Under the pieces are notes generated by a model. It had not been told where the DNA came from and did not search any database. It saw only the letters and a program-made list of their open reading frames with translations. Positions 1 through 12,505 of a DNA stretch of 64,000 nt are shown here, piece by piece. The position numbers and the translations under genes were made by a program. The stretch comes from Coriaria nepalensis (lineage: Eukaryota > Streptophyta > Magnoliopsida > Cucurbitales > Coriariaceae). The number at the start of each line of letters is the position of its first letter. Positions within the stretch are counted from its first letter, which is position 1. The stretch spans positions 3,727,501 through 3,791,500 of the forward strand of contig CP114493.1 of assembly GCA_027186245.1 (NCBI GenBank), read 5' to 3'.

Positions 1-1080
1 GGAGAAAGAATCTATAAGCTAGGAAATGGTGAAGATGGCCTTTTCTTTCATGAGCTTTGCTTAATGCTTATTAGAGTTGTATTACCTCATAAAATTATTT
101 TAATAATAATAGTTATTATTTTTGTGGAGTTGGAGAGGTAGAGGGAGTAGCTAGTATTTTCCTGCCCCGCCCTGCCCTGCCCTGCCCCGCCCCTGTTTGT
201 GTTTTCCTCGGTTAAAGAGGAAAGACAGACATCTGCCTTTTTGCTGGTCACTAACTTGTTTGACTTGTGAATGAAGTGATGACGCTAAGCTTGTTTCTTA
301 CCCTTGCATTATTAAAAGAGATGTGAGGGATCTGTTTTGCTTGGACCGCCATAGTTGGTGACAGCGTGGGGAGTGGGGTCCATGGTTGCGCAGAAAAAGG
401 TGAATTTCTGTGTGAAACAGAGAGAAAAGGGTAGTGCTAACCTGTACGAATTTAGGGAAGATGGACATCGTAATGGGGAAGTCGTATGAGATGTTTCTTT
501 GTGTTTAATGAAAAGAAGGAAAAATAAAACAAAAGGCGCTTTCGGACGTAAGTTCAAAATTAGTTAAATTATCAACCTTTCAAAAGTTCTAAGCAGCAAC
601 AAGCAAATGTCACTACCGAAAGTCTGTCTGATTACTACCGCTCTGTTTTATGATTTGTTTGTTTTGTTACAATATGGTTTACATTATAATTGACAGATTT
701 CAATGGTGGCTTAAATGATGGTAGTAAGTGACAACCTTGCCCATATCCGAATTTAGATAATAATAAATCGTGATGCGGTAAGTTCTACCGTTTTTCAAAT
801 TTATACCATTTATCGATAGTATATGAAAGAGTTCTTCGGATATAAGGGAAAAAAAAAAAACCAATGTTTACAACTTAGGAAGTAAAGAAACATCATTTTC
901 CTTTAGACTAAATAAATAGCAACTAAATTAGAGAGCGAGTGTCTAAGATAAGCTTTTTCATAAAAATGATTATAATAAATAAAAGCCTAAAGTACTTATT
1001 TTACTATATATCCTGATATTTTTTTACAGTTGGAACGAATCATAAGTTGAAGAGGAGAATATTTTTTTAATTGCATATTT
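1..1080. other. No gene recognised at left edge
   Basis: I see no supported gene here. Short open frames exist on both strands but none resembles a known family or shows exon structure. The segment becomes AT-rich after about 560. It could contain the flank of a gene lying to the left of the window. Confidence 0.5.
161..195. repeat. C-rich CCTGC/CCCGC short tandem repeat
   Basis: About seven pentamer units of the form CCTGC or CCCGC follow one another in otherwise AT-rich DNA. It is a simple microsatellite. Confidence 0.7.
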
Positions 1081-1089
1081 TTTAATTAA

Positions 1090-1640
1090 TTTTTAGGGTT
1101 AATGGGCTAATTAATGGGCTTTAAGAAAAAAAATTATTTAACAAAAACATTCAAAAAAAAATTTCTTTATAAATTAGTCTTCATATTTTATTTTTCTTTA
1201 AAAATTAATTTAAAAAACATACAATTACGAAACTACTCTTATTTTCAACATTTGATTCGTTCTAACGGTAAGGAAAAAAAAACTAAAAAATCTAACCTAT
1301 TTTGCTTGACTCCTATTCCTCTAAAGAGGTCGTTCCAAAACTCCTATTTCACATTTACGGCTTGACTCGAATCGATCATATTTTGATTTATTTACTTGTT
1401 TTATTAGTAAGCTTCTGCATCTTACTAATTTGAACATGATTTGAATCGGCAAGTTTAAACTTTTATTGCTGATTTTTCTTTGAATAGTTGATTCATCATT
1501 ATAATCGAAATAAAAATATATATTCTTCTTAGTATTATGTTTATACGCAATTCTTGTTCTACAATGTACACAAAATAATATGTATCGAGTACTTCATGAC
1601 ATGATTTGCCATCGGGTTATCGAGATTGTGATGCCCCATT
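1090..1640. repeat. Dispersed repeat shared with the MULE flank at 12.5 kb
   Basis: This block aligns by eye, in the same orientation, with 12506-12975. Shared landmarks are an ATGGGCYTTA start, AACAAAAACATTCAAAAA, a TTTTATTTTTCTTTAAAAATTAATT stretch, a CTCGAATCGATCATA motif and an ATGATTTGCCATCGGGT end. The second copy lies directly upstream of a MULE transposase relic. A terminal region of the same MULE family is therefore the likeliest identity. If so, this block could be the left end of the minus-strand MULE fragment at 4390-5330, later split by the LTR insertion at 2335. That link is inferred. Confidence 0.6.
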
Positions 1641-2320
1641 CATCTTTTTGACATAAGAAATTAGTCTTTAAGTCATTAGACTAGTAATAATAATAATATA
1701 ATAAGGATACAAACACGAAGCATGTCTTAATTACGAAGTTAATACCACTAGCTGCAACTTTGTATTGTACATACAAATTTCATTTTGCTTCGGTAGTTAG
1801 AAAATTTTCACCCTTCTCTTGAGCCTTTGCAAAATTTCAAGCGGAAACTAAAGATTTCTTTATTTTTTCATAATCTTGAATCATTGAAGGTGAAAGTGAG
1901 GATCCCTAAGCTCACAGGCTGCGATTCTTATCTCTTCAGTTGAAGCAGATTATACCAGTTAAGAGTTACTTCTGGTAAGAATTGTTACTGCTCTTGTACT
2001 CGAGATCTTTAGTTATTTTATACTAGCTATCAAAAATTTCAAAAGTCATTAAATTTTCGGTTGATGAATTTCTTGTCGATGCGCAGTGAGTCTAACTCAC
2101 TATACAACAACCATATACCAGTTCGTCGATGCAAAAGGTGGCCTTGTGCCAATCTAACGCCCCAAGTACTGGCATCGGCTGTCCTAAACAACATCCTCAC
2201 TTTGTTTTTTTTTTTTTTCCAAAAATTCATCTCAATTCGCTTTAGATAACTCTGAAATTCATGAACAAACCGTTAAACACATCCAAAATATAAAACTACT
2301 ATATTTTCTGGTATGACTTA
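1641..2320. other. Unassigned stretch between MULE-like block and LTR
   Basis: Two short opposed open frames overlap at 2039-2249, but neither resembles a known protein. If the LTR to the right belonged to a complete minus-strand element, its internal region should lie here. No Gag or Pol is recognisable. Confidence 0.4.
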
Positions 2321-2333
2321 GGCTCTGATACTA
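2321..2333 (-). other. Retrotransposon primer-binding site (initiator-Met tRNA type)
   Basis: The reverse complement contains GTATCAGAGCC, the core of the usual plant TGGTATCAGAGC primer-binding site, with the first bases mutated. It abuts the TGTTAG start of the LTR on its right. This shows that the LTR was the 5' LTR of a minus-strand element. Confidence 0.7.
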
Positions 2334-2334
2334 A

Positions 2335-4334
2335 TGTTAGGAAACAGCTGCATGCATATACAAGAATAAACGCAGTGGAAAAAATATTTAAAATTTTATT
2401 CGGATCATATCATAGAATGAAAATTTCTATTATGAACGATTATACAACAATTATATCACATATAATTTATTTTACAGAAACCATATTAAATCCTATCAAT
2501 TTTAAATCAAGGTTTAGGGAAAGGGAATACCTCTTTTGATTTATAGAACTCTTTCTCAACAAGATGGGGAGGCACTAACGTGTTCGTCCTCCAACTATTA
2601 TCCACACGATTCGTTTCACACGGTTAAGTTTCTATTGAAGATCTCAACTAATGAGAGAATAAGCTAGGGAAGAAGGAATGGAAAAGACTCTCTTTGATTT
2701 TCGGCCAAGAGGCTTATGTGAGCACTTTATAATTTCGGTCACTATAGGCAAGGGCTATATCATATTTTTCTAATCTTATTAGAAATCCTAATTGCCTTAA
2801 AACAAAAAAGTGACCCATTCAATGGCCGACAATCCATGAGTTATTTAATCAACCTTTGATTAATTTTGACCTATAAAACTAGTCTATTAACCTTCTAATG
2901 TCTGATTATTAATTACGAAACTTTAGTACCCTTTTTTAATTAAATAAAAGTTTTTATGCAACTTATTAATTTTCAATTAGTTCAATGCCACACTTTATTG
3001 TGCTAACAAAGCTGCATGACATTAAATTAAAAAATTAATAATTACTATTTTGCCCTTATAGTTAAAATATAGGTCAAATTATCATTTTACCCCTAAAATG
3101 GTTTTGATCCATTTTTCCTTTTTCTCCAAGGAAATTTTAACTGTGTTACTCTAAACTTTATGTGTACAATCGATTAGGTTCTACATCATGTCGGTAGGAT
3201 AATTTCATGAACACTTTTATGATTTTTTTTGTTCCAAATTAAATTCGTTTAATTTAAAATAACCTTTTAAATTAAACATTTAACTTATTTATCTAATGAT
3301 TAAATAACTTTAAACCTCCAAGTTAAGATTAACTTCTAGGAAAGTGTCAAAACTACCCGGGATATGAGAAGTACCATCTTCCGAGCGAACCTTTTTGTGA
3401 CCATCATATACTTACTATAATAATCATTCAATCTCGCCAATATCCCGATCCGTCAGATGACATGGTTTAACTGTTAAACTATAATAGGCAAATTATATGA
3501 ACCATCATACCTTTATTAAACATCGACAATGAATTTACAAATTTTTTTTTTCAAACTATACTATCTTGCAAAGATTCTTTATTCAATAAAGTATATAATC
3601 CATAAGACTTTATTCTAAATACAGAAGTGATAGATTCCCTCTTGACCACTAATAATCCTTCTAGCACAACACTTTATATCCAACGGTTCATCACGTTTTT
3701 ACCCATGGGTATGGCTAATAGGAATGATGTCAAAGTATGAAGTTTGGCACTCAAGGAAACCATGGTGTCTCGAGTCGGAGGATCACATGTAAAATAATCA
3801 CTAGATAATTCTCATAAGAGTCAGTAGTAATTACCATTGAGAATTATCTCAGTGTCACGTTCAACATCCCTAGTCTTTACTAAGCGCCCACATAATTATC
3901 ATAGTGTTATACTAACGCCACTGGCTGTAAGATTGGACATCCTAACAATTAGGTGATGAACTACATGATTGTCTATCCGGATCAATCAATATCCATTCTC
4001 AAAATTCTATGACAATGAACCGTTTGTATCTTAAGAGCTTTTAACGACTCGAGTCTCTACTAGCATGATCTTTATCATGGTTTCCAGAGTGCATAACTCA
4101 AGATACTTCATTTTATAATGATATGCATATACATAACATATAATATTAATTCCAACAAAATTAATAAACAAGATAAATAGTAACTGACTTTCATTAATGA
4201 CAATAAATAATGTTTTATTAATATTCACATAAAAATAGTATCACATAAAGTTTTCCCCATCTGGTCAAATCTAATTGGCTTGACAGGCATACACTTTTAG
4301 CACCCACTTGCAATTTGTGTATGTAGAGCCAACA
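2335..4334 (-). mobile_element. Long LTR of a minus-strand LTR retrotransposon, internal region missing
   Basis: The block begins TGTTAGGAAA next to the primer-binding site and appears to end at GAGCCAACA, giving imperfect TGTTRG/CYAACA termini and a length near 2 kb. A second, diverged copy of roughly 2800-4030 lies at 53935-55120 in the same orientation, which supports a dispersed LTR family. Homology between the copies continues past the CCTAACA at 3941-3947, so I placed the end further right. No Gag or Pol survives next to it, so it is a lone 5' LTR. Whether the family is Copia or Gypsy cannot be decided. Confidence 0.65.
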
Positions 4335-4389
4335 ACATATGTATTCTTATTCGATTTATTCACTTTCAACTAAAAATTCCATCGGATCG

Positions 4390-5330
4390 TATCCATTTAT
4401 AGACTCATCTTAAGGTCTTTGTTTGATAGAAAGAATTGAGTGTGATAAAACTCATCTTCGCTTGATTGGGAAGAAGCAATTAGGATCAAATTGCTTCTAA
4501 TGACATAAAAATCAGTACTTGATACCCCAGGCTGAGTAGCAATAGGAAAAATATTACCATAATCATCATCGCTAACCATGTCCGGGATTTCATTTTGCGA
4601 TTATTATAAGATAGGTGCGACAAGTTGTGAATATGTATTAGATCCAGATTCTCCAGAGTAGATAAAGTATCAGGTACATGAGAGGTAAGTACTACTCCAT
4701 CAAAGTACTCATCCTTGAACAAACGCAAATTGGGATTCATTTCATTGTTGGTACAATTACCACATTCTTCCTTTATTCTTCCACCCCCGTCATCCCCATT
4801 CAAATCATCAACCACATCCTCAATCTCTTTGTCATCCTTAACATCAACCTCGGTCTCAACCACATATTCCGGCACATCTATATTCAGACCATCATTTCGA
4901 TATCCATCACTACCGTCATCATTATTTATAAATTCTCATTTTTATCATTACCATGATTGGGTACATGTCGCTCTTGAACACGCATACCACTTCTCCCCTT
5001 TGGAATCAATGTTACATGTAGTAGAGATGGAGTTCCCGAATGCATGGACTATAAAATGGCTGCACATCTACTTCATTTTCTATAAATATTGGATGAATGA
5101 TCGATGCAAATAGTGGCTTATATGCTATTTTAATACCAAATTCATTAGGATCAGCATGAATAATATTATATACTACCTCTAATAGCTTACTAAAAGTGAC
5201 ACTTGCTTCAACCGCAATACCCTTCCATCATTGTAAGTCTTTTAGAACCCAATATTTTGATAGTTTGGAGTTCTCCTCCTTTTATTCCTCATTGAAGTAT
5301 ATAACTATGAATACAAATGACGTCATTCAT
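4390..5330 (-). pseudogene. MULE transposase N-terminal fragment
   Basis: Read on the minus strand, about 5240-5040 encodes a MuDR-type N-terminal segment (VEASVTFSKLLEVVYNII then DPNEFGIKIAYKP). It matches the same segment of the MULE at 13.3 kb (SNITYSQLLDIVYDSI, NEFGLKLSYKP). Then 4875-4486 encodes an acidic region with EECGNCTNNEMN and DEYFDGVVLTS, matching the 36.5 kb MULE (KECGTNNNNKIN, DDFFMRVILT). Frames change between the parts and stops occur. The zinc-finger, DDE and SWIM regions are absent, so the copy is truncated. The plus-strand ORFs here are shadows. Confidence 0.7.
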
Positions 5331-6240
5331 GAAAAAAAAAATTAGATTAATATCTTGACCAAATTCTGTATGAAAAAAAAAATCCAATTCTAATCCAAAT
5401 AAAGTTCGGACCAGTTTTTGGTTTGAATTCATAGTTCAAACTTTATTTCGGACCAAGATTTCGGTCTGAATTCTTCGTTTGAACTTTTTTGCGGTTTAAT
5501 TTGGGAACAAAATCTTGGTCTGAAATTAAATTTTGGACCACTTTTCTAGCAAAATCTGAACCTTAATTATGGAGTGTCAAGATCTCAATGATATGGAGGT
5601 GTTGTTGCCCGTTATTGAGCAAAACGAATGAATAAAAGAACAAACTCAAAATGAGCCTATAACTCAACCTCAAGAAGAAAACAACACTCATGTATGTCGG
5701 AAGAGAACACGTACCGAACTTGCGATGAGATGCTCATGTAGGTTAGAATCTCAAGCTTCTTCACTGAAAAAGTATAGGTACAATGATCGCTTCTCTCCGA
5801 CGAAAGATCGACCAAAACCCGGGAGCTTCAAAATTTAAAAAATGTAAGTCATTTTTTTTTGGTTGAAGTAAGAGAAATGTCAGTGTTTTCTTTTGGTTGA
5901 AGGTTAGGGATGATGATGAGGGTAAGAGTGTAATTTACTATATTCTTTTATTTTGTATTAAACAAAATAAAAAATTAAAATTAAAATACACCATTCTTTA
6001 AAATGAGCATGTTTGAAAATTATTTTCCACATAATACCATTTAACTAATCATCCCTTACCAAATACCAGTAGTTTATTTTTGGTTCAATTAGTTAAAAAT
6101 CATATTTGAATCGATATTTTTTTTTAAATTTGTGTTGAGTTATTCAATAATTAATTTATTTTTATACTTGGGGCTGAGTTATTAGTATCATATCAAGGAT
6201 TCAAGTATTAAGAACCTAGATTTATATTAAAAGGTGGTTG
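5331..6240. other. No clear gene; short GGACCA/TTCGGTCTGAA repeats
   Basis: From about 5380 to 5560 the motifs TTCGGACCA and TTCGGTCTGAATT recur in diverged form, a small internal repeat. A short plus-strand open stretch near 5570-5840, with one stop, has no recognisable homology. The rest is AT-rich. Confidence 0.4.
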
Positions 6241-6249
6241 TGACTTGTG

Positions 6250-8480
6250 ATAGAAAGAAAACAATATAAATTTGACTATATATTATGCAAATACAACGTT
6301 TCAAGCACTAAAGGTAGCCATGGTTTCAACTCCATTTCTTATATTACTATATTTTTCAAACACTTTTATGATCAAAACAGATGCTTCTGGGTTTGGAATC
6401 GGCACTATTCTACAGCAAAAAGGACAGCCCATCGCGTACTTGAGTAAGGCCATTGGACCTGCAAAGAAAAATTGGTCGGCTTATGCGAAAGAGATGCTCG
6501 TGATACTTGAAGCGGTTCGGGTTTGGCGACATTATATACTTGGTCGTCGGTTTCAAATATGCACGAATCAAAACAGTTTAAGGTACCTCCTTGAGCAACG
6601 CATAATGACACCAAAACAACAAAAGTGAATTTCCAAGCTACTCGGGTTCAATTTCGAGATTTTATATCGCCCGGGCTGTGAGAACAATGCAATAGCGCTT
6701 TCAAGAAGGGAAAACATTAAGGAGCTATAGAAGATTTTGAAACCTTCATTTATAGGATGGGAACGGTTGAAAGCAGCCACAACAGCAAACCCATACTTGG
6801 GAAAGCTCGTCATAAGGTTAGGGGAAGGAGGCCGTGATGATTCTTGGATATATAATCCGTGGGGGCTGCATTTTCCTTAAAGGGTGTGCGCTAGTATCGA
6901 ATAATTTTGACATTTGGAAGAGTTGATTCGAGAATGCCACGATTCGGTTATGGGTGGCCATTCTAGTGAGCTAAGAACTTTTTGACGACTACACGGGTCA
7001 TTTGCTTGGGTGGGAATGTAGACTGATGTTAAAAGGTATGTCGGGAGTTGTAATACATGTCAGCATAATAAAAGTGTTAATGGCTCTCCAACGAGGCTAT
7101 TGAGCCCACTACCTATGCCATCGAGAATTTGGGCAGATATCTTTATAGATTTTGTTGACGAGTTACCCCTATCCGGAGGTGAGAATTCGCTATTGGTGGT
7201 GGTTGATCGGTTGAGGAAATATATCCATTTTATGGCCCTTACACACCATTATTTTGCACGAACTATCTTTGATGTGTTTCTCCGACAGATTGGTCGCTTA
7301 CATGGGATTCCGGAATCCATAGTTTGTGAACAAACTCATATCTTTCTTAGCACTTTTTGGAAGGAGCTCTTCCGTCTTCACGGGACATAACTCAAGCATA
7401 GTTCATCCTATCATCCCGAGACAGACGGGCAAATGGAAGTCGTAAGTCATTGTTTGGAGCAATATTTACATTGCTATGTTAGTAATAGCCCACGTCATTG
7501 GGAATCTTTCTTAGCTTGGGCTGAGTATTGATAAAACACAATGTACCATCGCTCGATCACAATGACCCTATTTAAAGGGATTTATGGGCGACCGCCACCA
7601 GGATTGCTTGGCTATGACGTGGGTAGTTCACCGGTGGAGGAAGTTGACTGTATTTTGCACATACAAGATGAGATACTTAGAGAGTTGAAGAAAAATCTTA
7701 GTTACGTGCAAAATTGGATGAAACAGGTTACCGACAAGAAATGCCGAGATAAGCATTTGAAGAGGGCAAATAGGTATATTTAAAATTGCAACCTTACCAG
7801 CAACGGTCCATGTTCAAAAGAGCTTTTGAAAAGCTTGCTACTCACTACTTTGGCCCTAATAAGGTACTAACTCGGGTTGGGACAGTTTCTTATAAGTTAG
7901 AGTTACTAGAGGACTCGAATATCCACCCAATTTTCCATGTGTCGCTGCTGAAATGTCATGTGGGCACGCACAATGTTATCCACCCTTCAGCCCCTCTTTA
8001 TAGCGTGGATGAATCGATGCTACTTGAGCTTGAGGAGGTGTTGCGATTTCATTGGGTGGGTGCAGCTTGGAGCTGGGTGAGTTCAAGAAGCGCTTATGCG
8101 TCGGAAACATGTGGTTTGGGAAGATGCGACATGAGAGTTGGTGACTGTTACGGCCAACGCTTTCTGGAATGCAACCTTGAAGACAAGGTTCCTTTCGAAG
8201 AAGGAGGTAATAATGAGAACGATGGACTGCATGAAGCAGTTGGGCCGAGAAGAAGCTCATGTGTTCGGGTTGCTAATTTACGGCTCACGGGTTACGTGGC
8301 TGGTTTGCTTGCATGTGATCCACGCAAACGTTTTCCTTATTTGAATTGGATTATTTACTTATTTATTTCTAGGATTATTTCTTTATTTGCTTGCTGGGAT
8401 TATTTACTTAGTGGGTTGCTAGGTTGTTTGGAAGGTTATGAAAAGTTTTCTGAAATAAGACGTCTCTTGTCACTGTGAGA
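6250..8480 (+). pseudogene. Ty3/Gypsy pol remnant: RNase H, integrase and C-terminal end
   Basis: The remnant starts inside pol. At 6370-6700 it encodes a Gypsy RNase H (IKTDASGFGIGTILQQ, then VWRHYILGR). The integrase zinc region follows at 6920-7080 (H...CNTCQHNKS) and the integrase core at 7100-7540 (WADIFIDFVDELP, HGIPESIV, HPETDGQMEVV). At 7790-8060 the C-terminal part reads FHVSLLKCHVG. Stops and frameshifts break it, for example after LFRLHGT near 7388. Gag, protease and most of the reverse transcriptase are missing, and I could not identify LTRs. It is a dead, 5'-truncated element, not a host gene. Confidence 0.85.
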
Positions 8481-9150
8481 CAAGATTCGTATTGTCCTAA
8501 TACGGTGAGTTAGGTTTCGGTTTCGTTGTTTATTTACGATTCCATCAAATGATTTTAAATATGTTATTTATTTAGGAAAATTCTAAAACAATATAATTCA
8601 ATATCATTAAAAGTTTTAATTAAACTTCTTGTTTACAAAAACTAAAATCAATAATTAAAATCATTTAAATTCCACGTTATCCTTCATTTGAAATTTTTTT
8701 TATAATTAAAAGAACTAACCTTCAAAATTTTGGTAAATTAGTATTAAATTTACCCATAATTATACATATAGATATTTATGTTGGTCCTCTCTCCTTCTAT
8801 CATTATATTTTATAGGAGCAAATATAGATTAAATTAATAATTATATATTATATTAAATAATTTTTTATAAAATGATAAATATGTACACCAACTTATTAAG
8901 AACACATCCTCTAAATTTTGGTGCTTGCATGATTTTATCATTTATGATTACGTGAATGTGATTGTCTGATTGACATTTATAAAAAATACTCTTTTAAGCT
9001 TTTGGAATTATAATTTATCTTTAATTTTGTTTTATCAAATACTTAAGAAACTAATATATAAGAAAGAGTTGTCTAGACTTAAGGAGGTGTGTTGAGAATA
9101 TATTCATACACATCTAAAATAGTACATTTGAGAAACTAGTATCTGCATGT
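8481..9150. other. AT-rich spacer, nothing recognised
   Basis: Low-GC sequence with no supported ORF between the Gypsy remnant and the F-box pseudogene. Confidence 0.5.
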
Positions 9151-9159
9151 GAATGCCCA

Positions 9160-9460
9160 TCCCTCCCTCTACTTGAATCGAGTATCAAGCATTACTATTG
9201 TAGACTAACCGACACTTGAATCATTATAATCAATAGATCAAAATTCATGAGCATCCATTGAGATAAAGAATTTTTTCTTTTGCTCAAGCCCACGTTTAGA
9301 GTGCATTTTACAAAATTCGGGATCATAAATTACAGCTTTTCATAGTGTAGATAAGCTCTTAAATCTTGACAAAATTTCAACCATGATATTGTGTGGACTA
9401 CATCTACTTTTTGTATTGTTCTTACAAGTCGTCTCTTGAAAATTCATCTCGACTCTTCCG
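9160..9460 (-). pseudogene. F-box gene pseudogene, copy of 19.2 kb
   Basis: Read on the minus strand this segment closely matches the F-box ORF at 18949-19434. Matching codons cover the start, the FCRIHSK-like region and the KKKLFLSMDAHKF-like region. Relative to that copy it lacks about 25 bp inside the F-box (around 9366), which removes part of the domain and shifts the frame. Only the N-terminal third is represented. It is a broken duplicate. Confidence 0.7.
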
Positions 9461-9549
9461 GTTGTTAAAGGTTTTTTGAAATTTAGGTTGTTAAGAAGCT
9501 TGAAAGTTAGTATTTATACTAAAACAGATCTAGTAGTCATAGTTATATT

Positions 9550-9845
9550 TGTTAAGAAATATTGTATTTTGTTTTATTTTTTATTAAGGACAGAATAGTT
9601 TTTTTTTGTTTCCTTTGTTTAGCCTATATATATAATTTTTATTGTTTAGGTTAAATCATCTTTTGCATTATGCATATCAATGAAACCCTATTTTCCTCTT
9701 TTTTTTTTTTGTATCTTTATTTATTTTGGTTGTTTCACGGGACGAGGCTTAATCTCGAACACAGCTTTTGCGGATCCAACTTGTATTCGTTTAGTTTCGG
9801 CAATCTAATATTTCATTTTCTTTTATTTTGCTATCTAGTTTTCTT
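9550..9845 (+). mobile_element. Possible LTR/leader of the Copia remnant
   Basis: A TGTTAAGAAAT start precedes a T-rich segment with a TATATATA motif, as in short Copia LTRs, and lies directly upstream of the Copia gag start. No second LTR copy or clear primer-binding site was found, so the boundaries are tentative. Confidence 0.35.
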
Positions 9846-9856
9846 TGTTGTTTTAT

Positions 9857-12400
9857 TATGGCTATTGAAAAAGAAGATTCACTTCAGTCTGTGAGTGTGA
9901 GGTTGGATGGAAAAAATTATTTGTATTGGAGTTTTGTGATGACAAGTTTTCGTAAGAGTAAAAAGATGTGGGGATATGTTAGTAGAAATTCTATAAAACC
10001 TAGGACTACTGATGAGGGTTATGAGAGTTATGATGCTTTGATAGATACTTGGGAAGCAAACGATACAAAAATTATTACTTGGAATAACAATTCTGTTGAT
10101 CATTCTATATGTACATAGTTGGCGAAGTATGAGACAACAAAGAAGGTTTGGGATTATCTGCAATGGTTATTCACTCAATCAAGTTTTGCAAAGCAGTACA
10201 ATTAGAGAATGTCATACGAGCTCTTGAGCAAAAGAATCTTTGGGATCAATTGGCTCTTACAGAATCGACATAATTAAAAGCATGTGGTGCCTATATTGAT
10301 CGTAGAGAGCAGCAACGGTCGGGTACATTTTTTAATGGCACTTCACAATGATTTTGAAGGACTTAGAGGTTTAATTTCGCATCGTTCTCTACTTCATTTG
10401 GTTGTCATTTAGTTATTGGCTGAAGAAATGCGTCTTAAGTCTTATTCTAAAAAGGGAATTCTTTCTACTTCTAATTCTTCTATGTTAGCAGTACCTTCTA
10501 ATCCACTCTCTAATAATCAGAATAAGCCTTATACAAGGGTTGCCTTCGATGAATGTAGTTTATGTAAGCAGAAAGGTCATTGGAAGGCTTAGTATCCTAA
10601 ATTGAGACAACAACATCAATTAGAGTAGCAATCTTGAATTTATAGATCGCCTCAGGGTTATAAACCACCACATTATAATATTGCTGAAGTAATTTCATCA
10701 GGTCCTTTCACCGATTTTACTACTCTAGCTAAACAATTTCAGAAGTTTCTCTCTTTATAGCCACATGTTATGTCTGCTTTTCCTTCCATAGGTCAATTTC
10801 CTCATAGTTCTTTAGCTATATCACATTGTGTATGAATCTTGGATTCTGATGCTTCTCATCATAAGTCTCTAGAATCTTCATCTTTTGCTTCTATATCTCC
10901 TTGGTCTTCTATTCCTGTCATGACAGCTGAAAGCACTCTTATGCCTTTAGCAGCTGTTTGTTCTGTTGCCACACCTCACTTGTCTCTCTCTAATGTTTAT
11001 CATATTCCGAAACTCACATTAAATCTTGCTCGGTTATGTTATTTTGGTAATTTAGTCATCTTTTCCTCTTCTTGTTATGTGTAGGATTTGTAGTATTAGA
11101 AGTTGATTGGGATAGACTGTAGGAAGGGGGGACAATATATTTTGGATGAGTTAAAAGTTCTTGTTGCTGTTGCTACTACTGTTAGTTTGTCTACTTTTTG
11201 GTTGAGACCTTCTTCTCCTATTTTTTGTTTGCGGCATTCTCGCCTAGGTCATGTTTCGCCTTCTCATTTGTGATTTTTGGCATCGACAAGGGTTTTAGTA
11301 AATTTGCAAACTTGTGATATTTCTGATTGTAGTGGATGTAAACTAACAAAAAATTTAGCTTTATCTTTAATTGAAGTATGTCAGTTTCTTCTTTTCCTTT
11401 TGATTCAATTCATTTTGTTGTATGGGACCTTCTCTTGTTGGCACAAAAGAAGGGTCTTGATATTATGTTTCTTTTATTGATGAGGATACTCGTTATTGTT
11501 TGGTTTATTTAATAAAACATTGTTCTAAATTTTTTGGGATATATATAGCTTTTGAGCTCTTGTCAAAACTCAACATTCTGCTATTATCAAATGTTTCAAG
11601 TGTGATTTCGGTATGTTTCAAGTGTGATTTCGGTGGCAACTACACTTCTAATAAATTTTGTGAGTTGCTGGCCTTAGATGGAACTATTCACAAAACTTAG
11701 TGTACAGATACTCCTAAGTAAAATGGTGTTACAAAAAGAAAACATAGGAACATTGTTGAAACTGCTCTTTCTCGCTTGTTGTCTATTTCTCTCCTTAATG
11801 TGTTTTGAGGTGAAGCTATTTTAATGCTGTAGGTTTAATTAATACAATCTCATCTTCTCATACTTCAGGTTTTTCTTCTTTCGAAAAGTGGTATGGGCAT
11901 GCCCATGATTATTCTTTCTTTAGAGATTTTGATTGTACTTGCTTCGTGCTTCGTCCTCATGTAGAATGTAGCAAGTTGTCATATTGATCAGCTATTTGTG
12001 TCTTTATTGGTTATGGTGAAGGTAAAAAGGGGTATCGTTGTTTTGATCCAATAACTCAGAAACTTTATCTATCTCGTCATGTTGTTTTTCTCAAGCATAT
12101 ACCTCTCTTTTCTATTCTATCCACTACTCATAACGTAAATCGATATGATCTTATTTGTATAGATCAATTTCTGAGGATTCTGGTAGTTCACATCTCAGGT
12201 TTCTAGTACTTCAAATATCCCTTCTCGACCAATTTATACTGATCATTATGTAGGTACTAACACTTTACCCTCTGGTATGCCTCAAGCTCCCTCATCTCCT
12301 ATGGTCCCTTAAGCTCTGTCTGAGATTGTAGATCCACCTCTACATCAATCCATACGCATTCATAAGTCTTTAAAGTTACTAGATTTTGCTTATTCTTTTG
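9857..12400 (+). pseudogene. Ty1/Copia gag-protease-integrase remnant
   Basis: The start (MAIEKEDSLQSV, then LDGKNYLYWSF) is a typical Copia Gag beginning. A zinc knuckle CSLCKQKGHW lies near 10555, its last cysteine replaced by tyrosine. The protease motif is DSDASHH at about 10845 where DSGASHH is expected. A GAG-pre-integrase motif (RHSRLGHVSPSHL) lies near 11235 and integrase core fragments run from 11400 to 12150. The frame is interrupted by many stops. Reverse transcriptase and RNase H are absent: the element ends near 12400, where the MULE-associated repeat begins. It cannot encode a working polyprotein. Confidence 0.85.
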
Positions 12401-12505
12401 TTATTAGATTCTCTATTTTATTCTTCAAATATTTTATTATAAATATTTCTCTTTGGTTTTTTAATAAAAATTTTAATAAGAGAGAGAAAATACTATTAAA
12501 ATAAG

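Noticed and set aside
3941..3947. CCTAACA as the end of the LTR that starts at 2335
   Set aside because: Homology with the second copy at 55.0 kb continues past it, so the match to the TGTTAGG start is probably chance.
4678..5113. Two plus-strand ORFs rich in Ser, Pro and Ile
   Set aside because: They are antisense to the minus-strand MULE acidic region, which matches two other MULE copies.
9670..9894. Phe/Leu-rich plus-strand ORF
   Set aside because: It lies in the T-rich leader of the Copia remnant and ends inside gag in the wrong frame.
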